Shown: positions 21,127-32,007, counted from the stretch's first letter. The stretch: DNA of 64,000 bases from Lithodes maja (GCA_037953745.1 JBAKBP010007611.1:34179-98178); one strand, 5' to 3'. Made by a program: numbers and translations. The notes: a model not told the origin generated them from the letters alone.

Positions 21127-21470
21127 TTTATATACTGTATATTTATTGATGTATTTTCTATTTTCCTCAGTAGACCTTCATCAAACTTAAAAATACACCC
21201 TATAGACCCTTCTTCAAGAAACTCTTTTACATTTTTCGGTAGAAAAATGTCCCGTCCTCTTAATGTTACAGGCTCGCTATCTCTCACCAGGAACAATCGA
21301 CACCTAAATTAAAGGTCTTAAAATTGACAACAAAATGTGGCGAAAGATCTAAGAAAAAAGTATACTAATGAGGCGAATGTATCAAAATCTCAAAACGAAT
21401 AGGACTACTAAAAACGAATAAGACTAAACGTGAGAGAGAAGTTGGGCCAGACAAAGAAATACTACCTGAC
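21127..21470 (-). repeat. Hairpin repeat family, copy B
   Basis: Inverted relative to copy A. It contains TACATTTTTCGGTAGAAAAATG, then GGCTCGCTATCTCTCACCAG. The GGCC hairpin has decayed to CCCGTCC. The tail with GTAGACCTTCATCAAACTT precedes the core. Confidence 0.7.
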
Positions 21471-21714
21471 CGTCGTTTTATTTATCACCGGTGCTTAACT
21501 CTCTTCATCGCCAATACTTCCCTGACCACCCTGGATAACATCATTGATCTCCATTGTTTATACTTATCGACTATATTTATGTATTGTAGTCGTCGTCTCC
21601 TCGATTTCCGTACATTTTTAGGAGTAATTGATCAGGAGTAATTCCTCGAGAGGTATTCCTTTGTGGTTAAGGGGACACTGACTGCTTTTTTGACCTATAA
21701 AGTCATTCATTCAT

Positions 21715-22060
21715 AAAGTCTTAGTTTCCTTGCTAGACATCACTCAAACTTAGAGAAACATCCCATAGACCCCCTCCCCCTTCCCTCCTCAAGATAAATT
21801 TGTAAATTGTTTCGATAGAAAAATGTCCCGGCCGAAGGCCGGTTCCTCTTACAATTACAGGCTTGCTATCGCTCGCCAGGAAAAAATCGACACCAAAATG
21901 GCACGATGTCTTAAAATTTATAACGAAATGGGGCGAAAAGTCTTAACATCGCCAAACAAATGGGCCGAACGTCTAAAAATATCAAAACTAATGGGACTAA
22001 ACACGAGGGAGGATGGGGACCAGAAAAACGACCTTCTCCCCATAAGTGTCCCATCAATTA
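21715..22060 (-). repeat. Hairpin repeat family, copy C
   Basis: This is the best-preserved copy, inverted. GATAGAAAAATGTCCCGGCC leads into CCGGCCGAAGGCCGG-type sequence and then GGCTTGCTATCGCTCGCCAG. A plus-strand open frame of 90 codons crosses it, but it is shared with no known protein and reflects the repeat. Confidence 0.75.
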
Positions 22061-22103
22061 CCCCTTCCATTCATGTAATCATTAGGCTATCATAGTGCAG
22101 TTG

Positions 22104-22400
22104 GGTATATGTACACTCGGATACCATAGTTTCTATACCCCACTCATACAAATTCGTATACTTCACCTATTTTCAATTATGGAAGTACAGTATATCTTTG
22201 GAAACGAATTTAGGAATATAATTTTCTATAAATCAACTACAAACCTATACACTATATAATTATATGTTAAAGCAAGTTCTATCCATAAATCAATCCAGAT
22301 GTATATAATTGCATACAAAACAAAAAAACAAAAAACAAACATAGGAGATCCAGGAATTCCTATGAGTGGGCTAGAGACTATAGTATCCGAGTGTACCTGC
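22104..22400. mobile_element. MITE with about 37-bp inverted ends
   Basis: The left end GTACACTCGGATACCATAGT and the right end ACTATAGTATCCGAGTGTAC are inverted copies, extending inward to CCCACTCATA/TATGAGTGGG. The centre is AT-rich and non-coding. The target duplication is not clear, so the superfamily is unassigned. Confidence 0.75.
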
Positions 22401-22465
22401 TTAGATTAATATGCAGTATTCAAGAATGCATAATATATCGTAGGCTTGTGCATAAACCATTAACT

Positions 22466-22560
22466 GTCTTGATAGCGTAATGGTTAGTGCGCGGAACTTC
22501 GGTGTGAGTATCCTAGGTTTGAATCCATGGAGTACCACATGTATTCATTGTTTCCTTAAC
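22466..22560 (+). repeat. tRNA-derived SINE
   Basis: Box A-like TAGCGTAATGG and box B-like GGTTTGAATCC sit at tRNA spacing. The acceptor stem is not complementary, so this is a SINE head. The body boundary is not resolved. Confidence 0.55.
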
Positions 22561-23155
22561 TTCATTACTTAGGTTTATTTGTAAGTTAATTGGTGGGTTG
22601 GTAATGATATGAATGTACTGGCAATTGTAGTCTGGCGGCTTAAAAATGTAAGTGCATAAAAATATAATCTACTTAACATAATCTACTTCCGATCTAGTTT
22701 CCGATGCCAATGTGAAAGAGCCTAAAAACAGTAGGAGCAAACAAATCTTATAGAAAATTGCCGGAAAATGCGGTCGTGTGACACCAGCTTTATTCCCTTC
22801 CCTTTACCTGATGCCTGTTGTAATATTTCGTTCATCAATTTACGCTCACTCTATCCAATTGTTTACCTTTTCCCTCATGACATAGCGCTACCTCTCTCAC
22901 TTTTCGTATGTATGATACTTTCGGCTTTATTTTGCTTTAGTGTATTTATATTTATGCTGAATATCGAGTTACGTTTACCTCCCAGCAGCTTACTTCACAC
23001 GCTTTGAAGTAATCTTACTTCTAACATATCTCCCTCTCTCCTGATTGTGCTCAGTCTTGGTGTAAATAATATTTTCCCAGTTCATCAGCAGTGTACCTGT
23101 AACCGTAGCTAGTCATATATATTCATATTACCTTCATTCCAATAATACCGTGGTT
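22561..23155. other. No recognisable gene
   Basis: AT-rich sequence. One plus-strand frame of 79 codons is hydrophobic but has no recognised family. I do not support it as a gene. Confidence 0.5.
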
Positions 23156-23159
23156 TATT

Positions 23160-23615
23160 ATTAACTATAAACCCCTTCTGTACCGCTGATATTTTATTAA
23201 TTTGATTCTTGCTATAATAAGACGATTTTGTGTAGTCTTAAGAAAGATTTGTGGTAGTAGAAAGGGTTAAATGAGATAGTTCGAAGCCTATTAACCCTCT
23301 CTGACATATGACGCGATTTTGAGCCTATTGGGGATACTTTAAAGCCTTTGTTACCATCAGGGGTATTTAGAAACCTTTAGTTTAGCTACTTCAACCTCTG
23401 CAGTTGTCTTTGATTTAGCTGTGGGTAGAAAACTAATATTGGAGAGGTAATTATAAGAGAGAGAACTCTATTTCTTATTGCTAATCTGGCAACCTCTGCG
23501 TCATAAATGTGTGAAAGGGTTAATTGCAGGCTATTTTTAAACTGAATACAATCGTGTAGTAGTAGCCAGAATAAAGTTAAAAGGACGGCACTGTTACTGA
23601 AGGGATTACATTATT
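23160..23615. repeat. GACGATTTT repeat, interrupted by a MITE
   Basis: The left half contains CTGTACCGCTGATATT and AAGACGATTTTGTG. The right half contains ATACAATCGTGTAGTAGTAG and GGCACTGTTACTG. The two halves are separated by a TTAA-flanked MITE, which shows that this repeat was present first. Confidence 0.6.
23295..23519 (-). mobile_element. TTAA-flanked MITE, copy 2 (225 bp)
   Basis: Inverted relative to the copy at 7171-7397. It begins CCCTCTCTGACATATGACGC and ends GTGTGAAAGGG, with TTAA on both sides. Internal segments such as CAACCTCTGCAGTTG and TTAGAAACCTTTAG are shared. Confidence 0.8.
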
Positions 23616-23925
23616 TGCAGTTATAAAATGCTTCGCCATCTCCTCTGTGATGAAATATTGTAGCTGGAGAGCTTATGACTGTAATCAACAATAATTATTT
23701 TTATCCTGTCAATGTCAACCTGAATACTACTTTCATAACAGCTAACATTTGAACTACAGAGTATCTCGATTTTTGGAAAACTGGTCGCTAAAGCGCTGAC
23801 AAAACTCAATTAGTAAATTGAGTCGACCAACAGAGGAAAATATTTGCAAAAATGATGGTGGACTGCCGGCATCAGGAATTGAGCGCTCAGGTTCATCCGG
23901 TCATTCATGTAACAGACAATAGCAA

Positions 23926-24335
23926 AGTTATGATATATGTTCATTAAGTCAGGTATATTCAAAGTTATGATATATGTTCATTAAGTCAGGTATATTCAAA
24001 GTTATGATATATGTTCATTAAGTCAGGTATATTCAAAGTTTTGATATATGTTCATTAAGTCAGGTATATTCAACGTTATGATATATGTTCATTAAGTCAG
24101 GTATATTCAACGTTATGATATATGTTCATTAAGTCAGGTATATTCAACGTTATGATATATGTTCATTAAGTCAGGTATATTCAACGTTATGATATATGTT
24201 CATTAAGTCAGGTATATTCAACGTTATGATATATGTTCATTAAGTCAGGTATATTCAACGTTATGATATATGTTCATTAAGTCAGGTATATTCAACGTTA
24301 TGATATATGTTCATTAAGTCAGGTATATTCAATTT
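23926..24335. repeat. 37-bp tandem array, about 11 units
   Basis: The unit starts GTTATGATATATGTTCATTA and ends AGTCAGGTATATTCAAA. Early units end CAAAG and later units CAACG, and one unit has TTTTGA in place of TTATGA. The variants are clustered in blocks, as expected for local unit duplication. Confidence 0.95.
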
Positions 24336-24522
24336 CCCTTGTTTATCACGAAACATATGTGTTACACTATTGTGTTTTACTGTGTACATACATGTTATAA
24401 TAATTGTGTCCAATGTTTCATGTAATTACTTTCCGTGATAAGCCTTTTGTTGATGTGATTAATTAAAACAAAATTGAAGTTAAAACATGTTAGTTATGCT
24501 TGCATTTTGTATACATATATAT

Positions 24523-26341
24523 TGTTACGGCTGGATCGGCAATACATATTCGGGATTCTTGATCGTAGGACAGAAATGGCTTATGTGACAACGACACGCT
24601 CGATTCCAGTCCCAAATACTATATGCTCCAGACAACAAAAGCACCAACGCCCTACAGAGTTATCGTCTATGGTAACGAGGTACCTTAACTCGGCGAAAGT
24701 GTACAACAGGGGTAGGCTATGAGGCTAAACTCCCTCAGACATTTATAGGTTACGTTATGACTAAAGAAATGCAATACTCAAGAAACTACGTTAATATTAA
24801 GCCTCTAATAATGTAGAATAGAAGCAGGCTAAAGGTATGACAGTGAAATGCTAAATGACAAATGTACACGCCTACTTGAAAGCGCGTGCACTAGAATAAC
24901 TGTCCCCTACTAACATGCACTAGCATGTAGCATACAAGATGTTCATGATCCAGTAGATACCTAATAATACACATGGAAGGAACATAAATAGTAGTCACTT
25001 ATTATAATAATGAATCTATACTTGGAATAACTAAAAGGTTGCAGGCAACAGTACTGCGCCGGTAGCCTACTACCGCATAGGCTACTTCGCTTCTCTCACT
25101 CTGTCTCCCCTCTGAGTCCGTATGCGCCCTACGCAACGGAACTCCGGACACAGCAGCAAAACGACAGTGCAGTTAATTGATACATGAAAGTATTAATAGT
25201 GTTGTCTTGTGTGTGAGTAATGTGTATTGTAAAGTGTTATATACATAAACTTAAAGAGAGCTGCAATGCATAGTAAAATAAAGATATCACCCACTCATCA
25301 TCCCCATGTGTTCTAGCTAGCAGGCCAAGTCACAGGAACAACGAGTCCCAGCACCGAAAGCGAGAACCCAGGAAAAGACTGCAGAGAACACAAGGACAGA
25401 TAAATTACGTTACTCTACTATACCGGCACTACGAGCGAGCTGTAGTCTCTGGTACTGCACTCGCTCCTGGCTCGGTAGGCAAATCAAGGCTAAGTCCTCG
25501 CCCTCTACAGACAACTCCTGGGCATGGTCGGGCTCTTACACATGGCACTAGTCAAGTCACAAATTGGATGATGAGCTGGGCATATAACTCGTGAACATGT
25601 AGAACGTTCACCAACTATCCTCATCAAGAAGATCGCTGTTCACATTAACCCCTTAAATCTAATACATGTAAATATATGCTTGTCCTAAGAGTAATACGAG
25701 AGGTGAGTGCTGAAACTCCTTTAGGACCTCAAGGGAAGGGTATGCATTTTAAATAGAGAGAAGAATGAAATGAGAGTAATGTCGTCAGAGAGAAAGAGTG
25801 CAACCGTGAGAAATTGGGAGAGAGGGCAAGGGATGTTAGAATCTCAAAGGTTCTAGGCAACCTGATCATGGAACACACAGCGAGCCTCCAGGCAATGTGC
25901 AGCACGACAACATGGGCAGCCCAGGCAGCATAGGCAGGCGGCAATGGACTACCAACCCTGTCGCACCTAGCTATAAGCGCAGGGCTGCCAACCGGTCCAT
26001 ACGTCTGGCAACCACCCCCCCGGCAGCGTGGCGCATTGCTACCCTCTCGCTCTGAAGTCTAACTCACTCTCTCTCTCTGAATTCCTATTGTCTTATCTAT
26101 CAACTTCTCTATTGATACTACATATTAAATGGAAGGTCTCGACATGGCTTAAAACAAAACCCACCACTGGTTAGCACATGACGAGACCTTTGCAGAGATA
26201 CAAAGAACATAGTTATACGTTGTCACACTCAATATAAGCAGCCAGCACGGCACAGCGGCACAGCGGCACCGCACCGCGGCGGCACAGTGGAGTACCAAGG
26301 AGTACAATCAGGTTAAGTTGCCACGCACTGGGTGCGTCACA
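24523..26341 (-). repeat. E2 3' LTR
   Basis: Begins TGTGACGCACCC and ends CCGTAACA on the minus strand. It is nearly identical to the right-hand LTR. Differences seen are one C length change near 25500, an A/T substitution near 25553, a T length change near 25747 and a G/A substitution near 25933. Confidence 0.95.
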
Positions 26342-26352
26342 GCCCCCCCAAG
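26342..26352 (-). other. E2 polypurine tract
   Basis: On the minus strand CTTGGGGGGGC lies directly upstream of the 3' LTR, the expected site for plus-strand priming. Confidence 0.85.
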
Positions 26353-26620
26353 ACTTTAGATAATCGACCTTAGAAGCATTATCAAAATCTGACAGGCAAC
26401 CAACCGACCTGCTACCCTTAGCTGCCACTAATTGCAAAAGGTGCACAACAACTGAAGTGTGAATTATACATAAAACACAATATCGCATGCATCATGCTAC
26501 AACAATAAAGACTTACAAAACTAAAAAAAAATTCTCGTTTATTTTATTGTTTTATAATCTTTTTGGACGGCGTTATGATAGCCTAATTTTACTCCTGCTC
26601 AACCCACACACCGTGCACGA

Positions 26621-27409
26621 CTATCCTGGATCATCAACCCTTGATAGACAATCTGCTATCACGTTCTCACTCCCGGCAATATGCTGAATATTGAGATTAT
26701 ACTCTTGGAGCATTAGGGACCACCTGGTCAACCGCATATTCCGATTGTGAAACTGATTTAGGAATTTCAAGGGATGATGGTCCGTATAAATCGTCACTAC
26801 CGGGCCGTAGGCTGGAACATAAACTTCGAAATGTTTGAGCGACAAAACGATAGCAAGAAGCTCCTTCTCTATAGTCGAGTAATTCCTTTGTGCCGAATTA
26901 AACTTGCGAGAAAAGAAGCTCACTGGGTGTTCCAAGCCCTCGGAATCAGTCTGCAGTAACACTGCCCCGGCACCCACACCGCTGGCATCAGTCGCCAGCT
27001 GAAAACTCCTGGAGAAGTCTGGGGCTCTCAAAATCGGATGTGTACACAGCAGGTGCTTGACTAGGTCGAAAGCCCTCTGACACTCCGCAGCCCAACAGAA
27101 CTTCACTGACTTCGACAGTAGATCAGTTAACGGTGCTAAGACAGTAGAGTATCCCCGGATGAAGCGCCTATAATAGCCTATCATACCTAGGAACCGCATG
27201 ACCTGGCGCTTAGTGGTGGGCCTGGGAAACATATTGATAGCCTGTATCTTGCTCAGGGGGTGCACACCCGGCCTAACCCGACCACGAAGCCAAGATACTG
27301 CACAGTAGCCTTTACAAACTCGCACTTCCTCAGGTTCACCACCAGCCCAGCATCGTGCAACTTCCCAAACAGGGTCTCTAAGTGCCTTAGGTGATTTTCA
27401 AAATTGTCA
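26621..27409 (-). pseudogene. E2 pol, RT thumb and RNase H (frame-shifted part)
   Basis: This continues the RT. LRKCEFVKATVQYLGF is read in one frame. After a further shift near 27270-27300 come QVMRFLGMIGYYRRFIRGY (thumb/connection), LATDASGVGAGAVLLQ (first RNase H Asp), KELLAIVLSLKHFEVY (Glu) and TIYTDHHPLKFL (Asp). The tail AGSENVIADCLSRV is the usual end of gypsy RNase H. Pol ends here, with no integrase downstream, which confirms the unusual order. The two frame changes need checking against reads because the element is otherwise young. Confidence 0.92.
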
Positions 27410-30400
27410 TCATACACTTATCACGTCATCAAGGTAGACCGTGCAGTTAGGGATTTCGTCACAAATATCGTTCATCAGGTTCTGAAACGTGGCAGGTGCG
27501 TTCTTAAGCCCATAAGGCATTACGTTACATTGGTAGGTCTTGCCATCTACCACAAAACCACAAACTTGCTTAGCTCGGTCCGACAGGGGTACTTGCCAGT
27601 AGCCTTTTACAAGATCAATTTTAGTAAGGTACTTTGCATTCCCTATCTTGTCCACGCTGTCGTCAACTCGAGGCAAAGGGTAAGGGTTGGTAGTGGTCAA
27701 GCCATTTAGCCTACGAAAATCTATGCAGAACCGCACCTTGCCGTCAGGTTTTGGCTGCAACGTGACGGGTGATGTCCACTTCACATAACCTTCAGTGATC
27801 ATCCCTCTCTCAACCATGTACTTTAACTCCTCCCGTAAAGCTGGCAACTTTACCGGGGGCACACGGTAGGGCACTGACTTGAAGGGCACATTATCACCGA
27901 CGTCCACGTCGTGCGTTACCTGAGTAGTGAGACCTGGGTGTTCGGCGAAAACAGAGGGGTATGACCTGAACAGGCCTAGGACAGCAGCACCCTGGTGCTC
28001 AGGCAGGTGACTTACAGCTTGCCTAGCCTCTTGTTCAGTATTCCCCGCCCACTGTTCCGCGGAAATGACACAGTCCCAGCTATCCTCCTCAGCAGCATGA
28101 CTGTCCCCACCTCCTTCTCCACCCTGGCCGCTGCAGGCCAGCACAGGGACAGTGAGAGGCTCTGAGGGGCGTCTCACATACTCTTTCATGAGGTTAACAT
28201 GACATAACTGATGTTTTTTTCTACGGTCAGGTGTTGCAACGAGATAATCAAGGTCGGACAGTTTCTTAGCCACCACATACGGCCCAATAAACTTGGCAGA
28301 AAGGGGGTGTCCAGGCAAAGGTAAAAGCAACATTACCTCCTGACCCACCGAAAACTCCCGAAGCTTCACCTTGGCGTCATACTGGTGCTTCATGACCGCC
28401 TGTGCATTAACCAAGTTATTACCTGCCGCTGCCATGCAACCTATAAGTCTCTCCCGGCTCTCAAGGATATATTTAAGTACAGACCCCGACTTCTCTTCGC
28501 CCTCCCAGATCTCTTTCACCATACTTAAAGGTCCTCTCACATTATGGCCAAAGACTAGTTGATTTGGACTGAACCCCAGGCTCTCTCCTGGGACTTCACG
28601 TGCAGCGAACAGAACATACGGCAGACCCAAATCCCAATCAGTGTCATGTTCTGCACAGTAACAGCGTAGCATACTCTTCAGGGTCGAGTGCCACCGCTCC
28701 AAGACTCCCTGACTCTCGGGATGGTAGGCTGACGACACTACAGAACATATACCGTGCAACTGAAGGGTTTGCTTGAACAATTTGGATGTAAAATTGCTCC
28801 CCTGGTCTGACTGCACCTCACGTGGAAATCCATAACGGGAACAGAACAATAATAAGTTTTTAACAACTGCCTTTGCCGAGCCGTTTCTCATGGGGTATGC
28901 GTCCGGGTATCTCGTAGCCACATCCATGATTGTCAACAGGAATTTATTGCCACTACTAGTAGGCGGGAAAGGGCCAACCAAATCTACTACAACTTTGCTG
29001 AACGGAGGCCCGGTGACAGGTATGGGAAACAAAGGTGCCTTCGGGATTGTCTGGTTAGGCTTCCCCGTTGTCTGGCAGGTCGCACACCCAGCCACCCATG
29101 CACAGACATCAGCCTTGACCCCAGGCCACCAGAAAAACCTGCCCAATGCCGCCAATGTTTTTGTTACCCCCAAATGACCCGCCACCGGCACATCATGCGC
29201 CAGACACAATAAGGACTCTCTATACTTATTTGGAACAACCACCTGGTCTACTACCCTCGCACCGCCCTCCCACTTCGATTTGGGGTCTAGAAATCTGCGG
29301 TACAATATCCTGTTGAGCCTAAAGAAATCTCCCGGCTTCGCATCCCCATCTTCCTCCAACTCTATGGCACCATTGCTATAACGAGCTAGGCTAGCGTCTT
29401 GCAGCTGCTGCTCACTAATGTCCCTGGGCGTCAATGCATCAAGATGGTTTTGTAATAAGACATTACCCCGGCTAGTAGGCTCTACTGCCTTAGTGGCTCT
29501 CGCTACAGCTCTTGCCTCACGCGAAGTCTTACCCAACTCTGCCTTGTTACACACCATATCTGGGCCAGAGTCAACTCCTGTGTTTATTATAGGTCCATGT
29601 ACCGAATCACCGAGAAGTGCAGCAGAATCAATGTCCCTTTTCCTGCCCTTAGCAACCTTCTCCTGATCCTTCCTCCACTGTCCCCGAGGTTGAGTGCTAG
29701 GCTGTGCAGGAGCCGCAGAGCGAGATCGGGTTACCACACAGGCCATCTCATCCTGTTGGCACCTCCCAACCCATTCCCGATTCTCACCATCCACGTCGGC
29801 CGCCCTCTCGGCAACGACTAAGGGTGGAGTCCCGGAAGTGGGCACCGCAAAGTCGTTGCCGAGAAGAAGGTCGACGCCCTCAACTGGCAAACACTCAACG
29901 ATCCCTACATCCAGCTCCCTGCACACCTCTCCCACTCTCAACTCCAACCTCACAAGTGGGTATGACCTCGTAGCATTTATACCCTGCACCACAACAACTC
30001 TGGCCGCATTTATCGGTTTCCCTGTGAAGTTCCTCAACAAAGTTTGCGAAGCCCCCGTATCCCTCAGCAAGTCAACCCTCCGTAGTTCACTCCCCCAGCT
30101 CACAAACCCGTGTCCCCGATGGCTACAGAAAGTGTCCCGGACAGGTGTCGAGCCTTCCGTACGCTTCTTTACCACGTGTGCCTCAGCTGCTGACAACCTA
30201 CCCCGGGCAGTTGCTGCAGCCTTCAGAGACACACCGATACTGTGAACCAATGACACCGGCTTAGCGGGAGTGTTACTAGGGCACTCACGTGAATAATGGC
30301 CTAGCTTCTGACATTTGTAACATTTCACATCCCCAATGGGCTTCTTCCCTTGTGCGGGCGAAGAAGGGGCCTGACCTTTAGTAAACGGGAGAGGCTTGTG

Positions 30401-30565
30401 TTTGTAGGTGTTATTAGGTGCAATGCATTTAGTGTGGTTATGTGTGTCATAGGATTTGTTATTATCGAAAACTCTGGTGGGTGGGGTATAGCGCCCCTTC
30501 TGCCCTGACTCAGCCCTCTGAGCGGCACCGCAACCACGAATCAATGATAATCTGAGGTCTGCCAT
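27410..30565 (-). CDS. E2 Gag C-terminus plus Pol: zinc knuckle, protease, integrase, RT
   Basis: A continuous frame of 1051 codons. Domains in order: CCHC knuckle (C82, C85, H90, C95); aspartic protease with LLRDTGAS (D169); integrase zinc-binding H457, H464, C494, C497; integrase core D528 (VVDLVGP), D587 (SDQGSNFTS) and E623 (VLERWHSTLK), a D-D-35-E arrangement; GPY/F module around KFIGPYVV (758-765); RT from about 890 with VRFCIDFRRLN and active site YLDD (1044-1047). It stops just after YLDD because of a one-base shift, and the rest of RT and RNase H lies in other frames. The first Met is not a true start: the preceding gag capsid sequence reads into this frame. Confidence 0.95.
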   Translation of the reverse strand: MADLRLSLIRGCGAAQRAESGQKGRYTPPTRVFDNNKSYDTHNHTKCIAPNNTYKHKPLPFTKGQAPSSPAQGKKPIGDVKCYKCQKLGHYSRECPSNTPAKPVSLVHSIGVSLKAAATARGRLSAAEAHVVKKRTEGSTPVRDTFCSHRGHGFVSWGSELRRVDLLRDTGASQTLLRNFTGKPINAARVVVVQGINATRSYPLVRLELRVGEVCRELDVGIVECLPVEGVDLLLGNDFAVPTSGTPPLVVAERAADVDGENREWVGRCQQDEMACVVTRSRSAAPAQPSTQPRGQWRKDQEKVAKGRKRDIDSAALLGDSVHGPIINTGVDSGPDMVCNKAELGKTSREARAVARATKAVEPTSRGNVLLQNHLDALTPRDISEQQLQDASLARYSNGAIELEEDGDAKPGDFFRLNRILYRRFLDPKSKWEGGARVVDQVVVPNKYRESLLCLAHDVPVAGHLGVTKTLAALGRFFWWPGVKADVCAWVAGCATCQTTGKPNQTIPKAPLFPIPVTGPPFSKVVVDLVGPFPPTSSGNKFLLTIMDVATRYPDAYPMRNGSAKAVVKNLLLFCSRYGFPREVQSDQGSNFTSKLFKQTLQLHGICSVVSSAYHPESQGVLERWHSTLKSMLRCYCAEHDTDWDLGLPYVLFAAREVPGESLGFSPNQLVFGHNVRGPLSMVKEIWEGEEKSGSVLKYILESRERLIGCMAAAGNNLVNAQAVMKHQYDAKVKLREFSVGQEVMLLLPLPGHPLSAKFIGPYVVAKKLSDLDYLVATPDRRKKHQLCHVNLMKEYVRRPSEPLTVPVLACSGQGGEGGGDSHAAEEDSWDCVISAEQWAGNTEQEARQAVSHLPEHQGAAVLGLFRSYPSVFAEHPGLTTQVTHDVDVGDNVPFKSVPYRVPPVKLPALREELKYMVERGMITEGYVKWTSPVTLQPKPDGKVRFCIDFRRLNGLTTTNPYPLPRVDDSVDKIGNAKYLTKIDLVKGYWQVPLSDRAKQVCGFVVDGKTYQCNVMPYGLKNAPATFQNLMNDICDEIPNCTVYLDDVISV

Positions 30566-30615
30566 CTTGGCAGCCTCCTGTACTGTCTTGGGACATTTTT
30601 CCTTAATGTTCAGCG

Positions 30616-31764
30616 TTAGATCGGTTCCAGTACATTTGTAAAACTGTTCCAGATAGAAAAGTTGCTTAATTTCCTCAGCCGACTCTGCGTGCTCGACCGA
30701 AACCAGTTATTACCTGCATCTGTTAAGTCCCGTGCGTGCTCCATAAAACTGACGTCGCTCTTCTTATTCACGCCACGGAACTTCAATCTATAAGTTTCGG
30801 GTTGCAGTTCGTAGGCCCGGAGCACAGCCTCCTTCACCAGTCCATACACTACACTCTCGTCCAGTGACAGTGCATCGTAGGCTTTCAACCCCTTACCCAC
30901 TAGACGTGATGAAACTAATGCTGCCCATTTAACCTCCGGCCAGTCATACTCACGACACTTCTTTTCGAAACGAGCAAAAAACTCAGTCACTGCTGTCTCA
31001 TCAAATGCGGGTACTAACTTAATTAAATGCGAAAGTGAGTCTGTAACCCGGTGCCCACCACCGAGATGACGCCCCGTGGTCTCTACTCTAGACTTCTCGA
31101 CATCCATTTCAGCCTGGTACCTGGTTGCATCCTGATTGGCTTGGATTCTAGCAACCTCTATGCGTTCTATACTAGCCTGTTGTATCTGAGTCTCCTGCAG
31201 CTTAATCCGTTCTATACTAGCCTGTTGTATCTGAGTCTCCTGCAGCTTAAACTTAGCTAGTTCTAGCTGAAATAACATCTCAGGAGACAGGCCTGGGGGG
31301 GGAGAGCACAAAATGGGGGATCCACACCGAGACGTGTTTACGGGTAAGCCAGCTTGCCCTTGAGAACCCTCCTGCTGCATCGTGCTAAGACTCGCTGGCT
31401 GAGGGCCCAGCTCAGGGGTAGAGTGGAATGGAGGCTTGGAGGGAACCCCCCAAGACCCCACTCCACCCACCGCCCCATCGCCATCACCCAACAAACATGC
31501 CACCAAATTCTTCTTGGGCCAACTGTCAGGACAGTCCCGCCCCAAAACCGTGGCTAAACAGCGAAGACCGTAACAATCAATAGCCTGCAGGCGCTGTTCG
31601 GTCAAAGGTGTCTGCAAAAATGCCCGGGCATCCCTCTCTCCACTTATAACACTCCCCTCCCTAAACATCTGTTGTACTTGCTGGTTACTAGGCTGTACCG
31701 TGTTATCCTCCCCCGAAAATGATGAGTCATTAGACATAGTGCTGGTTATACAATTGCTGTTCAT
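30616..31764 (-). CDS. E2 Gag, N-terminal part
   Basis: Encodes the particle protein. The N-terminal segment contains DCYGLRCLATVLG, comparable to the opening motif of the E1 and E4 gags. A Pro/Gly-rich linker follows, then a coiled coil with a direct duplication of KLQETQIQQASIERI. The capsid region has VPAFDETAVTEFFARFEKKC, AALVSSRLVGKGLKAYDAL and LQPETYRLKFRG. After about codon 355 the frame leaves the conserved path (WFRSSTQSRLRKLSN), and the expected capsid C-terminus continues in the frame of the downstream ORF. A single-base change near 30690 is therefore likely. Start at the first Met after the leader. Confidence 0.9.
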   Translation of the reverse strand: MNSNCITSTMSNDSSFSGEDNTVQPSNQQVQQMFREGSVISGERDARAFLQTPLTEQRLQAIDCYGLRCLATVLGRDCPDSWPKKNLVACLLGDGDGAVGGVGSWGVPSKPPFHSTPELGPQPASLSTMQQEGSQGQAGLPVNTSRCGSPILCSPPPGLSPEMLFQLELAKFKLQETQIQQASIERIKLQETQIQQASIERIEVARIQANQDATRYQAEMDVEKSRVETTGRHLGGGHRVTDSLSHLIKLVPAFDETAVTEFFARFEKKCREYDWPEVKWAALVSSRLVGKGLKAYDALSLDESVVYGLVKEAVLRAYELQPETYRLKFRGVNKKSDVSFMEHARDLTDAGNNWFRSSTQSRLRKLSNFSIWNSFTNVLEPI

Positions 31765-31986
31765 AAAAAAAAAAAAGTGCTTATTACTAATTGCAGTCTC
31801 GACTCACAAAATGTTAAAGATGCTTGAATGACTCTACTCTAGACACCCCCAACGAAACAATCTGCAAGTCCACCAATACAATAATGACACAATAAAAATT
31901 CCTCCAATATGCAAGAAAATTCTAGCCAGCTCTACTAGGTAGCATAGAATAGTTCTCCAAAAAACATGTGATAGGATACTACTGAA

Positions 31987-32004
31987 TCTTGTGCAAGGTC
32001 GCCA
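31987..32004 (-). other. E2 primer-binding site
   Basis: On the minus strand TGGCGACCTTGCACAAG begins 3 nt after the LTR end. Its first 12 bases equal those of the E1 and E4 sites. tRNA-Arg is the likely primer type, by analogy. Confidence 0.65.
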
Positions 32005-32007
32005 TTT

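Noticed and set aside
21823..22095. Plus-strand frame of 90 codons
   Set aside because: Lies wholly in a copy of the non-coding hairpin repeat; the other copies do not keep the frame.
23926..24335. CRISPR array
   Set aside because: Units are directly adjacent with no unique spacers, in eukaryotic DNA.
28890..30245. Plus-strand frames inside E2 (up to 183 codons)
   Set aside because: Antisense of the 1051-codon pol frame, which carries all the conserved motifs.
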